Assembly (NCBI GenBank): GCA_041398785.1
Contig: JAWKUA010000034.1
Location: 1 to 46,974 of the forward strand
DNA: 46,974 nt
DNA from: Planctomycetaceae bacterium
Lineage (GTDB): Bacteria > Planctomycetota > Planctomycetia > Planctomycetales > Planctomycetaceae
Direction of reading: 5' to 3'
Shown here: positions 44,616-46,974 of the stretch, one piece after another
Position numbering within the stretch: position 1 is the stretch's first letter
How the letters are laid out: each line of letters starts with the position of its first letter
Notes under the pieces: generated by a model
Told to the model about the DNA's origin: nothing
What the model saw: the letters and a program-made list of their open reading frames with translations, nothing else
Databases searched by the model: none
Translations under genes and position numbers: made by a program

Positions 44616-45062
44616 ATGCACTGCGACGACACACCGAACGATAACCCATTCATCCCGCTTGAGTGGGCGATGTCGCACCACACGCACTCCGACGAAGAGT
44701 ACGTTGGTAAGCTCAGAAAGACTCTGCAGTGGTGGGATCGCTGGCGATGGCTGGGCGTCGCGTTTTATGCGGCGATATTTGCGGCGTTCGTCTTCGCCGG
44801 TTCCAAACTCGTGTCGCTGGCACGTCACACTTCGTCGGTTTTCGGCGACGTCTCATCGACGATCGAGCTGGTCGCTATTCCCAGCGCGATGCTGGGAGTG
44901 TATCTGGGCTTTATTTTCGGGAAGTCTTCTTACGCCGCCATGCTGTTGCTGTGTGGCATGCGAACCGAGCGGCTATTGCTCAGATACCATGATCGACAGC
45001 ACGCGATCGAGATGAAGGCCGGCGACCGGCATCCGACGGAACCCTGCGATCAGGATCAGTGA
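44616..45062 (+). CDS. small two-TM membrane protein
   Basis: A 148-residue protein of no known family. Two hydrophobic segments (WLGVAFYAAIFAAFVFAG and LVAIPSAMLGVYLGFIFG) separated by a loop of about 25 residues, then a His/Arg-rich tail (RYHDRQHAIEMK). A second ATG at 44670 (MSHHTHSDEEYV) is an equally plausible start. The last 7 bp overlap the convergent dehydrogenase gene. Confidence 0.72.
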   Translation: MHCDDTPNDNPFIPLEWAMSHHTHSDEEYVGKLRKTLQWWDRWRWLGVAFYAAIFAAFVFAGSKLVSLARHTSSVFGDVSSTIELVAIPSAMLGVYLGFIFGKSSYAAMLLLCGMRTERLLLRYHDRQHAIEMKAGDRHPTEPCDQDQ

Positions 45063-46066
45063 CGAATCACGATCTTCCCGAAATGCGCTCCGCTTTGCAT
45101 GTGCCGGAACGCTTCCCGCACGTCGTCGAAAGCGAACACCCTGTCGACAACGGGCCGCAGTTTGTGCTTCGCGATGAAGGTGTTCATTGACTCGAACATG
45201 ACGCGGCTGCCGACGTAGATGCCCTGAACTCGCACACCCTTCATCAGAATTGGAATCGGGTTGATAGCGCTGCCGGGTTCGCTGAGCACTCCGATCAGGC
45301 TGATCTGACCTCCCATGCGAACGGCCTGCAGCGACTGAGGCAGTGTTCCCGCACCGCCAACTTCCACCACGTGATCGACTCCCGTGCCGCGGGTCAGTTC
45401 CAGAACGCGGGCACTCCAGTCGGGCGTTTTCCTGTAGTTGATTGTGTCGGAAACTCCGAGATCTCTTAGCCGCTGCAGCTTTTCGTCGCTGCCCGATGTG
45501 CCGATCACCTTCGCTCCAATGGCGATCGCAAACTGAGCCGCGAACAGACTGACTCCGCCGGTACCCAGAGTCAGCACGATGTCATCAGCCGTGATATCGC
45601 CGTCTGTAACCAGGCCGTGCCACGCCGTTACCGCCGCGCACGGCAACGTGGCTGCTTCTTCGTCGCTGAGATGCTCCGGCACCAACACGACGCCGTCGGC
45701 TTTCATGACGACGTACTCCGCCAACTGTCCGGGGATCGCTCCGCCGCGAGCGGACTTCGCAGCGGCTGCGTTCAATTCTCCGTTGATCCAGTCTTCCATG
45801 AAGATCCCGGCGACGCGATCGCCAGCCGTCACGCGAGTCACGCCGGCGCCGACTTCGATCACTTCGCCGACTCCGTCTGACAGCGGCGTCACGGGAAGCT
45901 TCATTTTCGGGTTGTACGTTCCGGTGACCGTCATCAGATCGCGGTAGTTCAGCGACCACGCCGTCATCCGGACCAGCACCTGTCCCGGGCCGACCGCCGG
46001 AACCGGCTGGTCGACGATCGACAGAGAATCGATACCGAACGTGTTCTGAAGTTGGCAGGTTCGCAC
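45056..46066 (-). CDS. zinc-independent MDR-family dehydrogenase (MDR7-type)
   Basis: A 336-residue medium-chain dehydrogenase/reductase of the MDR7 group, with an NAD(P)-binding GTGGVSLFAAQFA and a typical SLNYRDLMTVTGTY and PLSDGVGEVIEVGAGV N-terminal part. The Cys/His zinc ligands of classical alcohol dehydrogenases are missing, so it is probably a quinone-oxidoreductase-like or zinc-free dehydrogenase. It begins at GTG 46066, with AAGGA 8 nt upstream. It overlaps the stop of the membrane-protein gene by 7 bp. Substrate unknown. Confidence 0.94.
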   Translation of the reverse strand: MRTCQLQNTFGIDSLSIVDQPVPAVGPGQVLVRMTAWSLNYRDLMTVTGTYNPKMKLPVTPLSDGVGEVIEVGAGVTRVTAGDRVAGIFMEDWINGELNAAAAKSARGGAIPGQLAEYVVMKADGVVLVPEHLSDEEAATLPCAAVTAWHGLVTDGDITADDIVLTLGTGGVSLFAAQFAIAIGAKVIGTSGSDEKLQRLRDLGVSDTINYRKTPDWSARVLELTRGTGVDHVVEVGGAGTLPQSLQAVRMGGQISLIGVLSEPGSAINPIPILMKGVRVQGIYVGSRVMFESMNTFIAKHKLRPVVDRVFAFDDVREAFRHMQSGAHFGKIVIRH

Positions 46067-46163
46067 CGGAGTCGTCCTTTTCGTGCCGCGTCCGTCATGT
46101 TCTGATTCGTGCGGCCGTTCTGAAGCGGGATGCGAGCGAAACCGCGACGCTTCCCTTCGCGTG

Positions 46164-46337
46164 CTTAGCCCGGATTATTCTCGGGTTAGTACCACGGGAC
46201 TCCGATCCCGTCGAAACGCACCGACGCGATCGGAATCCCATCGTACAGTGTGCATTGCGCCGACTCGACATAACCACCATCTCGCAGACGCCCTGCGTCA
46301 GGAAATTCTGATCGCGTGAATAATCGGGTTAGCCCAG
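46164..46337. repeat. MITE/REP-like element with inverted ends
   Basis: Two imperfect inverted ends: CTTAGCCCGGATTATTCTCG at 46164-46183 and, on the opposite strand, a related GCTAACCCGATTATTCACG ending near 46334. Between them is a strong hairpin (46196-46239). About 170 bp; no coding capacity. Looks like a small non-autonomous or intergenic repeat, but only one copy is in the window. Confidence 0.5.
46196..46239. repeat. 18-bp hairpin inside the repeat element
   Basis: Stem GGGACTCCGATCCCGTCG (46196-46213) pairs with CGACGCGATCGGAATCCC (46222-46239), with two mismatches and an 8-nt loop. Confidence 0.75.
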
Positions 46338-46437
46338 CCCTGCCCTGCGCACTCGTCCATCAATCACGTCAGCAGTGACGCAGCGCAAGCCTGAAGCGAA
46401 AGCACTGTGACCGTTGTGGCGGCTTCGCGGGTGTCCG

Positions 46438-46974
46438 CTACACGGTCGGCGGATGCTTCAGAATCTCGGTCACAATCCGTGCCGGGCGGTTGGCGGTCAG
46501 GATTTGAGGCTGGCCGTTGTGGTGGTAGATGACCTGAGTGTGGTCGAGGCCGAACAGGGACATCAGGGTCGCCTGGTAATCATTCGGCGTCACCACGTTT
46601 TCGACGGCGCGGTGTCCGAATTCGTCCGTGTTGCCGTAGGTCATGCCGCCTTTGATTCCGCCGCCGGCCAGCCAGATGCTGAAGCCCTGGCCGTTGTGAT
46701 CGCGTCCGGCGGCACCGGATTCCAGCGTCTGAGTCACAGGCAGACGACCGATTTCTCCGCCCCAGTGAACAATGGTCGAATCCAGCAGACCTCGCTGCTT
46801 CAGGTCGGTCACCAGTCCCGCTGCCGGCTGGTCCACTCGTTTGCACACCGCGGGCAGAGCCGTCTGGATGTTGCCGTGATTGTCCCACGGCTGTCCGCCA
46901 AGAAACAGCTGCACGAAACGGACTCCGCGTTCGACCAGTCGCCGAGCGATCAGACAGCGCGTGCCGTATTCGCG
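46438..46974 (-). CDS. DUF1501 domain protein, 3' part (truncated by window)
   Basis: The C-terminal ~178 residues of a second DUF1501 protein; the frame stays open to the window edge, so the start lies beyond it. Family landmarks: RRLVERGVRFVQLFLGG with WDNHGNI, IVHWGGEIGRLP, GRDHNGQGF, and the typical end NDYQATLMSLFGLDHTQVIYHHNGQPQILT. Such genes usually pair with a DUF1549/DUF1553 gene upstream, which would be outside the window. Confidence 0.92.
   Translation of the reverse strand, partial: REYGTRCLIARRLVERGVRFVQLFLGGQPWDNHGNIQTALPAVCKRVDQPAAGLVTDLKQRGLLDSTIVHWGGEIGRLPVTQTLESGAAGRDHNGQGFSIWLAGGGIKGGMTYGNTDEFGHRAVENVVTPNDYQATLMSLFGLDHTQVIYHHNGQPQILTANRPARIVTEILKHPPTV

Larger units (their letters stand above)
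46067..46437. other. intergenic region with structured repeat
   Basis: A 371-bp gap between the dehydrogenase start and the DUF1501 gene stop. Its middle (46164-46337) is a structured element described separately. The rest has no protein-like frame. Confidence 0.6.

Noticed and set aside
44563..44620. GTTCGAATCC, resembling a tRNA T-loop
   Set aside because: Flanking bases do not form the T stem or acceptor stem; no anticodon arm upstream.

Overview
The window looks like chromosomal DNA from a planctomycete (order Planctomycetales; a Fuerstiella- or Gimesia-like relative is a guess). The evidence is the protein families present: Tat-exported DUF1501 proteins, a PD40 beta-propeller protein, an RTX-repeat protein opening with a planctomycete-type LESLETRAML segment, a BBP7-like outer-membrane barrel, and many signal-peptide proteins of no known family. 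Codon choice is GC-rich throughout. I see no phage, transposase, CRISPR array, rRNA or convincing tRNA.

Layout. 1-7.6 kb: an HpaI-type aldolase, an alpha/beta hydrolase tail-to-tail with a methyltransferase, a DUF1501 protein, a PD40 propeller protein and a small Cys-containing protein. 7.6-9.8 kb: groES-groEL on the minus strand, ending in a strong hairpin terminator. 10-13 kb: a FadL/OmpP1-like barrel and an unusual hotdog-methyltransferase fusion, both minus. 13.9-15.9 kb: csrA convergent with a PAS-GAF-receiver protein, separated by a perfect 11-bp stem. 16.3-19.9 kb: purF-pyrD-trpS on the minus strand, with two heptamer tandem-repeat arrays between pyrD and trpS. 20.4-21.8 kb: an outer-membrane barrel whose last ~90 residues are the C-terminus of thymidine phosphorylase, followed by a 630-bp repeat-rich gap.

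22.4-28.9 kb: five plus-strand genes (unknown exported protein, low-complexity charged coiled coil, BNR sialidase-like protein, GH144-like glucanase, histone-deacetylase-family enzyme), tightly spaced from the coiled coil onward. 29.1-31.1 kb: the RTX-repeat protein (minus), divergent from an FHA-GAF-AAA+-Fis sigma-54 activator (31.4-33.3 kb). 33.3-35.1 kb: a YncE-like propeller and a small exported protein (minus). 35.2-37.7 kb: cysE followed by a long cystathionine gamma-synthase-type gene broken by one frameshift. 37.7-39.6 kb: a large exported protein of unknown function. 40.2-46.1 kb: a membrane-anchored C39-like cysteine-protease homologue, a DEAD-box helicase, an RGG/LTxxQ-like exported protein, an isochorismatase-family hydrolase, a small membrane protein and an MDR7-type dehydrogenase. 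46.4 kb to the end: the 3' part of a second DUF1501 gene behind a structured repeat element.

Core genes (groESL, purF, pyrD, trpS, cysE, csrA, DEAD-box helicase) are mixed with lineage-specific exported proteins. No dedicated defence or mobile system is evident. The most unusual items are the barrel-thymidine phosphorylase chimera, the hotdog-carboxyl methyltransferase fusion, the heptamer arrays that form the trpS leader and the pyrD stop codon, and the frameshifted cystathionine gamma-synthase.
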